Assembly: GCA_002105175.1 (NCBI GenBank)
Contig: MCGE01000008.1
Coordinates: forward strand, 1,798,001 to 1,862,000
Source: Absidia repens
Taxonomy: Eukaryota; Mucoromycota; Mucoromycetes; Mucorales; Cunninghamellaceae
Reading direction: 5' to 3'
DNA: 64,000 nt
Part shown: piece after piece, positions 10,985 through 21,900 of the stretch
Layout: each line of letters starts with the position of its first letter
Numbering within the stretch: the first letter of the stretch is position 1
Made by a program: the position numbers and the translations under genes
Notes under the pieces: generated by a model
What the model was told of the DNA's origin: nothing
What the model saw: the letters and a program-made list of their open reading frames with translations, nothing else
The model's database searches: none

Positions 10985-11290
10985 CAGTATACATTCATCA
11001 GGCACCAAAAAAGTCATCACATCGCATTATTAGGCTTATTGAGTTGCAGGATTTTTTGGATCACGGAATTATGATGCTGGTATTCATTCGATATCAATGA
11101 TCCGAAATGTTTGGAGCTTGGATAGGCCTAATATTATGGACGACATTTTGGAACGTATTATAATTCCAATCGATGTGGCTGCAATTTTACGCGACGTGCT
11201 GAATACATGATCTTTGCGAATCATTTTGACAATTTGGACTATCCCCGATAATGCTTACCATGATTTGTACCGGGAATTGCACCAATTTCT
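10985..11290 (+). pseudogene. Decayed coding-like sequence
   Basis: One plus-strand frame reads about 100 codons with only a few stops, including SISMIRNVWSLDRPNIMDD and LERIIIPIDVAAILRDVLN. The amino-acid pattern (amphipathic, balanced charges) looks protein-like, unlike the surrounding A/T-rich noise. No start codon and no family recognised. It could be a dead transposon ORF. Confidence 0.3.
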
Positions 11291-11714
11291 CTTTCTATTT
11301 ATATTTAGATCCTGTATACACCCCTCTTCTAATTAAACATGGACGTAATTCCCCTATTTACCAACAACTCCCCCTCTTCTATCATAATTAGTTAAACACA
11401 GATCACACATATCTATCATAAGACAATAAAAATCACATATGAATAAAATATTGATATATGGATCAAGTCTTTTTTATTACAATGACTGATGATACTGTAG
11501 GTAGGCTCTTTTACGATGAGTATTTATACTATTCTACAGTGACGGGCTACATTAAACTAGGCCGACTTGCTCCATCTTGACTGCGAAGAGCCACAGAAGA
11601 AGCCTGCCAATTTTACGACAAGGGTTGGTGGCGATTGCTCTCATGGAAAATCAATACAATGTTGATCATGTTGCAAGATGTTGATATTATAAAAACGAAA
11701 ATACACACACACAA

Positions 11715-12480
11715 AAAAAATCACATGTGCGGGATTTGAAATAACCTCAGTACGGTCTTGCCTTTCCTTGGTTTAATTTTTTTCCCTCTCTTTTCACTTT
11801 CTTTTTTTCTTTCATAACTGTGGATCCTATAAGGTTATGATGGACTTAGATTGGTGTCAGGACTAGTTTAGAAAGGTTTTCAGCTCAGGGATTACACATG
11901 CATGGAGAGACCCTTTCATTTTGGATTCAGGATTTGGGACCACCATTAGTCGGCTTTTTGGAATCGCTATAGTTTAGTTTAGTGTTAGTTAATACATAGT
12001 TTCAATCAATACTTGAATAAAATATACCTCTTTTTACAGAATTCATTTCTCTCTTGCCTTATACTGTACAGTACAGTACAGTAGATCATTTTTTTATGAT
12101 AGCGTCTTTAAATTAGCGTTTACTTGTGTTAGACATCAATAAAAGATACCCCTTTAGTCTCTCGTACCTTGAACTTCACAGTATATTTGTCCTTTTCTAG
12201 AGTTGGGCCTTAGATTAATATTATCCAGTCTTCAAATACCTCTCATGCCTCCACCAATAGATCCTTTATTACAATAAATCCTCCCACCCCGCCTTTAGTT
12301 AGTGTATACCAATATACTTCAAAAAATATCTCCTTTATGAACCATCCTCTGACCAATAGTATAGCGAGCAAAGTAGCCATTGTATCTATTTTTTGCATAC
12401 CTATCAAGCACCTGCGTTCTAGCCCCCCCCCACCATGGCTACTTTTCCCATGTACCCAGAGCCACAACGAATGAATGGCA
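11715..12480 (+). repeat. Dispersed repeat copy R2 (with inverted head)
   Basis: The body is plus-oriented: TGTCAGGACTAGTTTAG at about 11859, core at 11903-11925 (CCCTTTCATTTTGGATTCAG), TTGAATAAAATATACCTC at about 12013, then tail subunits with CATCAATAAAAGAT and AATAGATCC boxes. The head motif at 11721-11750 (ACATGTGCGGGATTTGAAAT) is the reverse complement of the head of R1/R3, so head and body face opposite ways here. Confidence 0.7.
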
Positions 12481-12639
12481 TTTCAAGGTCTCTTACATGA
12501 AACGAGCTCTACTCCTGCTCTGTGCCACCATAGCTCCCTTATAATATTCATCACTGTGACATTTTTACACTACTCTCTTTGGGATTTCAAAATCAACCGA
12601 CTTTTTTTTTTTTTGCACATATGACTTTCGTGACGCGAC

Positions 12640-13560
12640 TGTTTCATGTCTATAAAAATCTTTTTTTTTTTTATTAACGCTTCTCTTTTCCCTTCTTCAC
12701 ACGAAATCGGTGCGTATTGTATTCATCGGGCCTTTGCTTCTTTGTTCTGGTAAGCTTAGGAATTGGCATCCTGAAGCACTGGTGGATGGAGTTCCCTCGA
12801 TGTTGCGTTCAAACCGGAGGGTTTATAGCAATTCATGTCCCTTACTCCTGCTAATGGGGGTTAAAACTATAGTAACCGGATGTTTAGGGTAAAGTCAACT
12901 AACGTATATTCTTTGTCCCTTTGCCTACTAAACTTGTATTTTATTTTTATTTGTATGAATATAGGTAGTCCCCATTGAGTCCCAGTCGTGACGAGCTGAC
13001 CAAAATAGTAAGCCAGAACAATCCTTTTATTCGGGTGTGGGGGGTCATTCCTTGTCTCTCTCTCCCTTAGTTTTGGGATTAAGTCAACTCAAAATCAAGG
13101 GTGTTCTATGTCTTTGAAAAGGTAAATGTATTCAAAATGTGACAAGAACTGCAAAGATAGGACGGTAATTCCCTTTTGTTCTTTATTATTTTAGGTGACT
13201 TTACACATAGGATGTGTAAAGTCAAGTCCAAAAGAAAAAAAACTATCAACCGTCAAGCTCCCTATGGTATCAAGAAAACCTCTGTATACTGCAATTGGTG
13301 TTATGATCAATCCCTGGTGTGTCCCTTTTGAATCCTAATATTGGTGTTATCAGAGCCATTGAAACAATCACGAAGCAATCAAGAGGCAGCAAGAACAAGC
13401 AAGAACAAGCAAGAACAAGCAACGCCGTATCCTTCTGGTGTCTTCTATGTCACTACCTTTAGCTATCTCATGCTTGTATATTACAATTAGATTTACAATA
13501 GTTTTATTCTTTGAATCTTATCACAATCAATAAAAAACTTGTCATTTGCTACACCTTCAT
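12640..13560 (+). mobile_element. Possible LTR-retroelement remnant
   Basis: A TATA-like TCTATAAAAATC at about 12649 precedes transcribed-looking sequence. At about 13345 there is TTGGTGTTATCAGAGCCATT, resembling the primer-binding site used by copia-type elements (family form TGGTATCAGAGC) with an extra two bases. Three direct copies of AAGAACAAGC follow at about 13390-13420, and an AATAAAA at about 13530. No gag or pol reading frame survives and terminal repeats were not found by eye, so this is a tentative call. Confidence 0.3.
13196..13224. repeat. Perfect 13-bp inverted repeat (hairpin)
   Basis: TGACTTTACACAT, a 3-nt loop AGG, then the exact reverse complement. It lies in the retroelement-like remnant. 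Related strings (AAAGTCAACT, TTAAGTCAACTC) occur at about 12892 and 13080, so this could be a worn terminal-repeat end or a hairpin in a transcript. Confidence 0.7.
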
Positions 13561-14879
13561 CCTCCATTCTTTTTTTTTTTTTTTTTTTTTTTTTTGAACT
13601 GTCATCTTGAAGATAACGATTTGTTTTGTAGGACTGTTGGGGCCCACGGCAAAGTTTCCATGGCAGTACAGTAGAGTAATAATAGTATATCTTTAGAATT
13701 GCATATTATCATTATCCAATAAAGATTTTTGCAAAATATGTATGTCTAAGAGTTATCTTTGGTTTCTTAAATGGGATACTGGAAGCGGGTACTACAGACT
13801 AAGTACAACTTGTAATTTGGTGATGAAGATCACGATGTCGGAAAGCGGGGAATTAGGCATAAACGGAGTCTGTGCGGTCAAAGCGTGCGGTCAAAGCGAG
13901 CGGCATTATGCTTCTCCTCTGTAAATAATGTGCAAACTATAGTGATCGTTATATGAATATGCTGGAACAAATTTGGATATTAACGAACCTTGACTAATGC
14001 ATGCTTCATTAGAGGGACAATTCCAAAAAAAAAAAAAAAAAAAAAAAAGCACCCAACGCAATCAGGCTGTAGTATATATTGACGTAATCAGATTTTGGCC
14101 ATTCAATCGACGTGGCGTGGTTTATATATGTGTGATAGGGAAAACAAAGAGAAAATTATAACTAATACTTTGTGAAACGAAGGAAGCATTATGATTAATA
14201 TTAAATGTCTTGAAATCGGACCGCTGAACCAGTTGTTTACAACATGATGGGGGTTTTTTTTTTGAGTCGTAGTTACAGTAGGTAGAGTATGAGTGTTGAA
14301 TAGGAAAAAACATAATAAAATGGGGTTGTATCATTGTGGAATAAACATGACTAAAGGTAAACCAGTTAAAATAAAGAGATTAAGCCATTCTGATTCGAGT
14401 GACATACTATTCTAGATTCAGGTACCATCATGCCGTCGATCTTGGACGGTATTCATTGCTTTAAAAGGAAACGGAGTTCACAATACAGCCGTTATTTGAA
14501 GAAGGAGGGGCGCTGTAAAGGGAAGAGTGCAATGGTTGCTCTAAAAAAGAAGAGAGAAAACTACAATGCCACCGGAACTGAACGGCGATGGGTGCTGTAA
14601 AAAGGAATAAAGTGTCGATCCCATCTTAAATGGTGGGGGTTTCCTGTCTTGAGAAGAAGTTGCAACCAATGATGAATGGTGACTTGCTATGATATAAAAA
14701 GAAGAGCTAGCCATCACGTCATCACCGCTGAATGGTGGAGGTTTTCCTTCATTAGAATATAACTACCATGTAGATTATGTTGCATGGTATATAGCTCATT
14801 CTAAAAAAAAAAAGAGAACATTCCGTTTTTGTAACCATCAAAAAAATACCAATCCATTCTCATGAGAGAACCAGGATTT

Positions 14880-15590
14880 TTCTAATCCCGCCCACGTGAA
14901 ACATATATTTTTCTCTCTCCCGCCTTTTTTAATTTCCATTTTTTTCTCACCATTCAACTTTTATGGGGTTATGTTGGATTTAGAATAGTGTCAGGACTAG
15001 TTTAGAAGCGTTTTCAGATCAGGGATTACAAGATGCATGGGAAAACCCTTTCATTTTGGATTCAGGATTCAGAATCACCATTAGCTAGCTTTTTGGAGTC
15101 TTCATTAGCTTAGTTAGTGCTAGGTTGTCCATAGTTTGTGTCTATACCTGAATAAAATATGTCTCTTTTTACTTGTTTCACTCAAATATATCTCATTAGT
15201 CAGTCTCATGTTTTGCACAGTAGATCCTTTTTTTTTTTTTCCTTCATCAATCCCCGTTTGGTTAGTGTTGACCTTTGTTGTGCCTCGATAAAAGATAATA
15301 TTTTCAGCCTCTCTCATGTGTTGTACATTATGTTCCTTTTTAGAATTGTCCTTTTTACATTAGACTTGAGACCATGCCTATACTTGATCAAAAGATCCCT
15401 CAGTCGTCTCCCTCATGTTTTCGCTGTTAAATCCCTTATGACAATGAACACTCCCTTCTCTTTAGTTTTAGTCTCAATCAATATGATTCAAATAAAATTA
15501 TACCTTGTTCTGAACCATTCCATACGACCCCTTTGACTAATGAGCAACATCGTTATTGTAGCTATTTCTTATGAACAAATGTCTGCTTTT
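14880..15590 (+). repeat. Dispersed repeat copy R3
   Basis: Head CCCGCCCACGTGAAACATAT at about 14886; CTCACCATTCAACTTTTATG at about 14946; core at 15038-15061. Four tail subunits follow at about 15150, 15285, 15385 and 15485, each opening with an AATAAAA- or ATAAAAG-like motif and followed by TCTCATGTTTTGCACAGTAG-type boxes. This is the clearest example of the roughly 105-bp tail period. No open reading frame in it carries conserved content. Confidence 0.8.
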
Positions 15591-16836
15591 AAGGGTACCT
15601 ACAGCTACAGCTACTCTCTTCCTCCACACCTACAACAGTAGTCGCTTCAGTGACTGATTGTCAGTTCTAGGTTTACTTTGATTTACAAAGGTGGCCCGTT
15701 GGCCTATATTATATTAGCAACCCGCCCCGCGGCCTGCGAGCACTCTGTCATAATAAATGATTTTATATTGTTTTGTCAATATCTACTCCGCCATATTTGA
15801 AAAGATTCTTATTTTGATCTGCATTGAAGTCAGAGCACCTACATTGAATCTTCCATTACGGAACGACACTTGACTCACTCGGGAGGATGATTTTGTGTAC
15901 CATGTTCAGCGGTTTCAAGCCTTAACTGAAAATAGGTAATTTGCTTTGGGTTGTTAGCTTTGGACAGTGGGGACGTCGAATCTCAGATCAGGGGGTATTC
16001 GGCAAATTTGTAAAAGAAACATTGTATCCGTCTAGCTTTGAAGAGAGCTATGGCTCAATATCCTATTTCTGATCCATATCTGATCCATAACAAAACAAGT
16101 ATGAAACTCTTTACACACCGCTTTACAGCTTTATTTTTTTGTAACACATGATCGAGCTCAGCAAACATATCTTTGAAGGCTCGCGCTGCAAACCATTGGT
16201 CATGTTTTGGAGATCATGCTGTTTGGAGTCAAACATAATGAAAAAAAAGGAGGCCTTTGGGACATGATATTGATTTGGGGGGCATGGATTGGACGTAGTA
16301 GTTTTTATTTTCTTTAGCATTAGCATCGCTTTTTGTTTAATAATTATAATAATAGTAATAATAAATAATAATAATGAACTGAAAACCTACTTGGTAATAA
16401 ATGATATTTATGTCATAGTGAAAGAGGAAGAGGAGGCAAAGCAATGTGGCTGCGATGATATTAAAAGGTGGGGAGTTACGGAAATGAGGCCGAAAATTTC
16501 AAAAAGCTTTTTCTGATATGCAGATCTCCGATATGGTGCGACCACAAGGAATTCGGGTAAATTATATGCGAAGAGGTGAAATAAGTTCTAATCTGATCTG
16601 AATGATAATGTGTATTTAATTAAAGGATCCGTTAGAGTATCGTGACCTGGGGCAGCAACCCTTCCGATTGAGTTTTGAGTCATCTTAAGGGTGCCGAATA
16701 CTGAAAAAGCAGAGACCTTCAGAATCACGGAGTTTAAATCAGATTCAGTTTTTGATATATAAAAAAATCTTATTAGCCCAGTTCTGTCAATTTTTTTTTC
16801 TTTTCCCTTATCAATTTTTTTTTTATAATTCACAAA

Positions 16837-18878
16837 ATGAAATCAACTTGGTTTCTTTTATTCTGTACTCTTTATGCCATACTATTAGGTGTAGCTGGCA
16901 AAGCTAAAAACATTCAACTGCAACCTACTTACACAACTCCCAAGAATATAGCTTTTGGTGCTTTTGTTCCTGGATCCTCTCATGTCACTTGGGTTTTACG
17001 ATTCCTTGATGAATTAGCCTCGCGTGGCCACAATGTTACTTTTATCACAGTTGTAAGAACCCATTTTTGTTTGAAATATACTATATAGAAGACGGGAAAC
17101 TGAATTATAGGCTGATTCTTTTGATAGGATGAAAATATCAAATATGCAAAGGCCTATCCTCGTTTAAAAACTATGAATACTGGTCCTGCAAAATTCAATA
17201 GCAATGAGGTTATGACGGAAATGGGTGCCCATCCTAAAATTTTGGATTTACTTCCTGCCTTCTTCAAGCTCATGGTACCTACTTGGGATCAAAGTAAGTG
17301 AATTAAACGGAAAAAAGTTGAAAGTACTGCAGTATGTTGGGGTTGTAGTTTGCGTTATCATACGTATTTTTTTAATTGGTCTGACTCCTTTAATTCTGAT
17401 AAAATAGGCTACCAAGCTGTGATTAATACGGTTGATATGACTGGCGTGGATCTTCTCATTTGTGATCATTTCTCTGATGGGTGTATGGATGCCTCCTTTA
17501 CCAAAGAGCTACCTTTGATTGTTACTTCCACCATGGCTATGTATCCTGGTAAGATCCCTTTCTTAGAGCGAAATAGAACAATCACTCATTGTACAATTTT
17601 CTTACAGATGCTGGCGCTGCGTATATCAACAATAACATGGCGACGATGACTGAATTGACAACGGTGAAGCAGTCCATTTACACAAGATTTTATAACAAAT
17701 TCATACTTCCTCTTACTGTGTTCCCAACGATCAAGCCCCATTTGGATACCCTTGCTCAAATCAAACGAGACAATGGATTAGTGGACTCCTTTTACCATAC
17801 CAGCCCCGATGAGAAAAGTAAACATGCCTTGAAGATTGTCAGCACCACCTTTGGATTGGAAGTGCCTCGTGCTGTGGGACCCTTAGTTGAATTGGTGGGT
17901 CCTGTATTGTCAGCTGATTATAGTCCTCTGGACGCGTCCTTTGATGCGTATCTATCCACCCGCCATCGTGTTGTTTATGTGGCTTTCGGACAACATGCCA
18001 AACCTGATATGAATGACGTAAAACGTGTATTGACTTCTTTGATCCAACAACGAGAAAAGGGGCACATTGATGGTATTATCTGGTCTAGTCGTAGTGCGTC
18101 TCCCGCCACTTTCCCTCGCAGCATCACGTCCTCTTTGTCTGGCAAATCTTACGATATTGCTTCTTTGTTCGACACTAACGGCAACAACAAGAAGGGTGAT
18201 CTCACGGATGATATCTATATTTCAAAATGGTCCCCTCAGATGGCTTTACTTCTACATCCTTCCGTCACTGTGTTTGTGTCTCATGGCGGTGCCAACTCTG
18301 TTGTGGAATCTCTTTACTCCGGAACACGGGTCATCTTTTATCCCTTCTTTGGCGATCAACCAGGTAACCGTCGATCTGTTTTTTTTTTTATTTTCGATTT
18401 GGGGGATCCATTTTTTTTTACAACTCAGACTCACACCTTCCTCTTTTTTTTTTTATTTTGGAATATAGGAAATGCAAAGCAATATTCTAGCATTGGATTA
18501 TCTGAATATTTCGACTACCAAACGGACGAAGTAGAAATTGATCGACGAGTAGAAAAGGTGATTTTGGATAAGGAAGGATCGTATCAACAAACTGTTAAAA
18601 GATATCAAGCGTTGGTGCAAATTCATAGCAAGGCGTCCCCTTCGCGTGCTGCTGATTTGGTGGAAGAAGCCGCATTTTCCAGTGAAGGTCGATTTTTACC
18701 TCAACGTGAAGATGTTGGCCAGTCTCTCTCTTTCTTGAAGCGACACAATTTGGATATCTACGGTATTGTACTGTTAGTGGTTGGAATCACGTTGACTCTC
18801 CTCTCCAAGGGTGTCTTGAAGTTGGCGAGATTCTGTTATAAAGGATATCGTGTACAGCAAAAAACAAAAACATTGTAG
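16837..18878 (+). CDS. UDP-glycosyltransferase (GT1), ER-type with C-terminal anchor
   Basis: Exons 16837-17052, 17128-17293, 17408-17548, 17608-18363 and 18469-18878 give 562 aa. The N-terminus is a signal peptide (STWFLLFCTLYAILLGVAG). The sugar-donor signature is present: WSPQMALLLHPSVTVFVSHG, GANSVVESLYSGTRVIFYP, and FGDQPGNAKQ restored across the last intron. It keeps the WxPQ, HxGxxS..E and DQxxN residues that bind the UDP-sugar. The C-terminal hydrophobic segment (YGIVLLVVGITLTLLSKGVL) with a basic tail fits a type-I membrane enzyme facing the ER lumen, as in animal UGTs. Acceptor unknown (sterol, lipid or xenobiotic). AATAAA lies at 18985. Confidence 0.9.
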
Positions 18879-19507
18879 TGGTTAGCATTCTCCCTCACAC
18901 ACATACACACACTCTCTCTTTCTAATTTTTAGTTTAGATTTATATATAAATATATTCCCCCACTCTTTTTTTTTTTTACAATGAAATAAAGACAAACTAC
19001 TATTTATTATTTTTTTGAAAAGAAAGCACTCATATTATATATTGTTATTTTGTGTATTCTAATTAGTAAAAATCGCGGATCATAGGCTATATCATTGTCA
19101 TTTTATTAATATAGAAGACAAGTTTTCACTCTATAAAATACAATCAAGGAAATATGTCTTGAATTATCCATGATAACCTTGAATCACTTGACATCCCACT
19201 AACGTCTCAACCTGAACACACACGCCTTCTTTTCCCCCTAAAAATCGGATCCTATTTCGCAGCACTGTAAAATCAATTGAGGCTATTGGCGTAAAGTTTG
19301 TATGTAAAAAAAAAAGTGGTCATTGTTTATTAAAAGAAAAGAAAAATGTATAATACGGCTGCAGCCCAAAAAAAAAACAAAGATGATGATGGTGGGTCAT
19401 CGTTGCAGTATAGAGAATAAGATACTAAAATAAAAAGATATGTACTGTATGAATGTATAAAGAAAAAAAGAGAAGCGAAAGAGGGAAATGGGTGGGTGTG
19501 AAAGTGA
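18879..19507. other. Convergent intergenic region, nothing recognised
   Basis: The 3' flanks of the glycosyltransferase (+) and GSK3 (-) genes. It is AT-rich with polyadenylation-like AATAAA on the plus strand at 18985. No further gene seen. Confidence 0.4.
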
Positions 19508-21155
19508 CTATATATAGGATGGTGGTATCTTGAGTTGTTCGGTAGGAATAGGATCAAAATGGTGAATGTCAATATTGCGAGACAACAGTTCTTGTTCACA
19601 ATGTGCAGGGACCAATCGACGAATCAGATCAGGTCGAATGGATAATTCTAAAAGGAGAAAATGAGTCAGCTCGACACTCTAAAATCGTCCATTGGCTCCA
19701 AAAAAAAAAAAATAAAGAAAGAAAGAAAGACCCACTTACCATGTCTGGAGAAGTTCACTACAGGTGGCAAAGGCTGATCGTTGGGAAGACGAGTGTTGGG
19801 ATCACGGATTTCATCAAAAAAGGGGTGACATAACGCTTCGATGGCAGTGATTCGTTTCCTAGGATCATACAATAACATTCGAGACAAAAGATCGACCGCT
19901 TCTTCACACGCACCGACAAAAATCTTAAAAAAAAAAAGAGGAAGTTGGTCAGTCTATCAGGTATATATGCTAAATATAACTATATACTACCTTTTGCAAT
20001 GGGTGTGGTTTGATTTGAGGGAATTTGTGTTCGACATAACTTGCATTCATCGCAGCAATTTCTTGTTTCGACGGGGTACCGAGAATTTTGATGATTTCCA
20101 CCAATTGATCAATCCCACTATCACCGGGAAAGAAGGGTTGACCCAAGATAAGTTCCGCCATAACACAGCCTGTCGACCATACATCAATATTGAGTGTATA
20201 ATTTGTAGCGCCAAAAATCAATTCGGGAGCACGATAATACCGAGAGCAAATGTATGAAACATTAGGTTCACCAGGTATCAATACTTTGGCACTAAAGAAA
20301 GAAACAATGATTAAGTAACATAACTCATCTATCCCTATACCTTGGCCTTGACTTTTGTTTTTTTTTACCTGCCAAAATCACACATTTTGCAAATAGAAGT
20401 GCTTGGATCCAATAAAATGTTTTGAGGTTTGATATCACGATGACAAATTCCCAGTGAATGGATGTAGGCGAGTGACCTAATGACTTGGTACATGTATACT
20501 TTGACGAGAATCATGGGCATCGATTGTTTGGATTTGTTGTAAAGACGCGTAGCTCGGTATAATGTGTCAGGTATGTACTCCATCACCAAATTCAAGTATA
20601 CTTCGTCTTCCTATACACATACATAGAATGGGAGGACAAATATGTAAGCACCATATAGAAGCGCTCCGGTATACCGTATTCCCTATTTTTTTTTCTTTTT
20701 TACTTTCTTGTCCACTTGTGTATAGAAGTATGACTTGAGCCGGCATACATTAGGATGATCTACCAATCGCATGATTTGCAATTCACGGTTCTATAAAACA
20801 ACAATGTATACTAACCGTTAACTAAAATACTCTATCCGCCATTCACTCTATAATTTTACCTTGAACCTTCTATCCTGGAGTACTTTCTTTATAGCAGCAT
20901 CTTCATCAGTATTGACCAGACGTGTAAAATACACAACACCGAAAGACCCATTTCCTGTTATCTTCTTGTTGATGTAGCTGATTTCTATTTGTTTTCCAGT
21001 GGTGGCATCTTTTGCTAGCACTTTGCTTATTTTTGTGTGATCACTGTTGACTAGGTGATTCATCCAAAAGAAGAAACAGTGTTGTATTTAGTACCCATTG
21101 CTTCAAAAAACCATGCCTTTTTTGTCACCTTCTCCCCAAAAGCCTTACCTGACAT
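19508..21155 (-). CDS. GSK3: Glycogen synthase kinase 3 (Shaggy/Rim11/Skp1 type)
   Basis: Coding exons: 20860-21050 (or from an ATG at 21063), 20704-20790, 20369-20610, 19991-20291, 19740-19923 and 19508-19647. The preferred start is a 7-nt exon, 21149-21155 (ATGTCAG), spliced to 21050, giving [11 protein letters not shown]; a TACTAAAT branch site lies before the acceptor. The alternative ATG at 21063 is in frame and gives 385 aa. From the 21063 numbering: glycine loop GNGSFGVV (37-44), Lys59, HRDIKPQN (Asp156), CDFGS (Asp175). The activating Tyr191 lies in [16 protein letters not shown], a GSK3 hallmark; the kinase phosphorylates primed substrates in growth, stress and developmental signalling. 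The C-terminal [14 protein letters not shown] tail matches fungal GSK3. Confidence 0.95.
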
Positions 21156-21900
21156 GTATAGTAAATGAGACAAAACAAAAAAAAACAAAAAAAAAAAAGC
21201 CAAAAAAAATCAAAATTGAGTTGTTGTATATAATATAGTAGAAAAAAAGAAAGAGAGAGAAAGAAGAGAAAGAAGACAAGGAAAAAATTAAAAGAAAAAA
21301 AAGGAGTCGCAAACACACCAATGAGAGGTCTGCTGTCCAAAATGTGCGGCGATTTAAATCCACTGCAGCAATAACAATGAATCACACAGAACACGACATG
21401 AAGTCCCTCAAGTGAAAGACATACTTTAGAGGCAATTGACATCGTTGGCTATTTTTTCATTTCTTGTTTATCGATCGCCATCGTTTGTGACATTGCTTTT
21501 CCTATACATGGACATGAGGAAAGGATCCCCCATGCATAGATATAAAAAAAATATTCAAGTTCCCGAGGAAGAAAAGGTTTCTTAATTAAAATACCGTCTC
21601 CCCGCACATACACCAAAAAGGACGCGGGTGTGTGGAGAATATCATGCCCCCCATTCCATCACTACAACGACGACGGCCCTGCTGTATACAGTCCTTGTAC
21701 TACCATCCCCCCCAAAAAAACACAGACACCCATTATGACATAATATACCATAAAAGAAAAATAATCAAAAAGACAAGATAAAGACAAAGACAAAACAAAA
21801 CAAAAAAAAAAAACCAGTTTTATTAAAATGTAATTCAAGTATAAAAGCGAGTAATAAATAATATACACAAGACAAAATGCCTAAAACCTAAAGGGAATAA
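21156..21900. other. Intergenic between two minus-strand genes
   Basis: Holds the GSK3 promoter or 5' UTR and the 3' flank of the coiled-coil gene. It has long purine-rich stretches (about 21175-21300). The open frames here are products of T-rich minus strand (Phe/Ser/Leu runs) and are not supported. Confidence 0.4.

Larger units (their letters stand above)
10459..16836. other. 6.4-kb gene-poor, repeat-rich block
   Basis: No supported intact gene. It contains a decayed coding-like stretch (10985-11290), repeat copies R2 and R3, a possible retroelement remnant (about 12640-13560) with a 13-bp perfect hairpin, A/T homopolymers, and short imperfect duplications around 14440-14760. The last about 250 bp form the promoter of the glycosyltransferase gene. 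Open frames here are short, often lack ATG, and have no conserved content. Confidence 0.6.

Noticed and set aside
13742..13924. A 60-aa ATG-started frame
   Set aside because: Sits in the repeat block, contains a short tandem repeat (GTGCGGTCAAAGC twice) and has no conserved content.
15159..15536. A 125-aa frame inside repeat R3
   Set aside because: The same sequence in R1, R2 and R4 does not keep the frame, so it is not a conserved protein.
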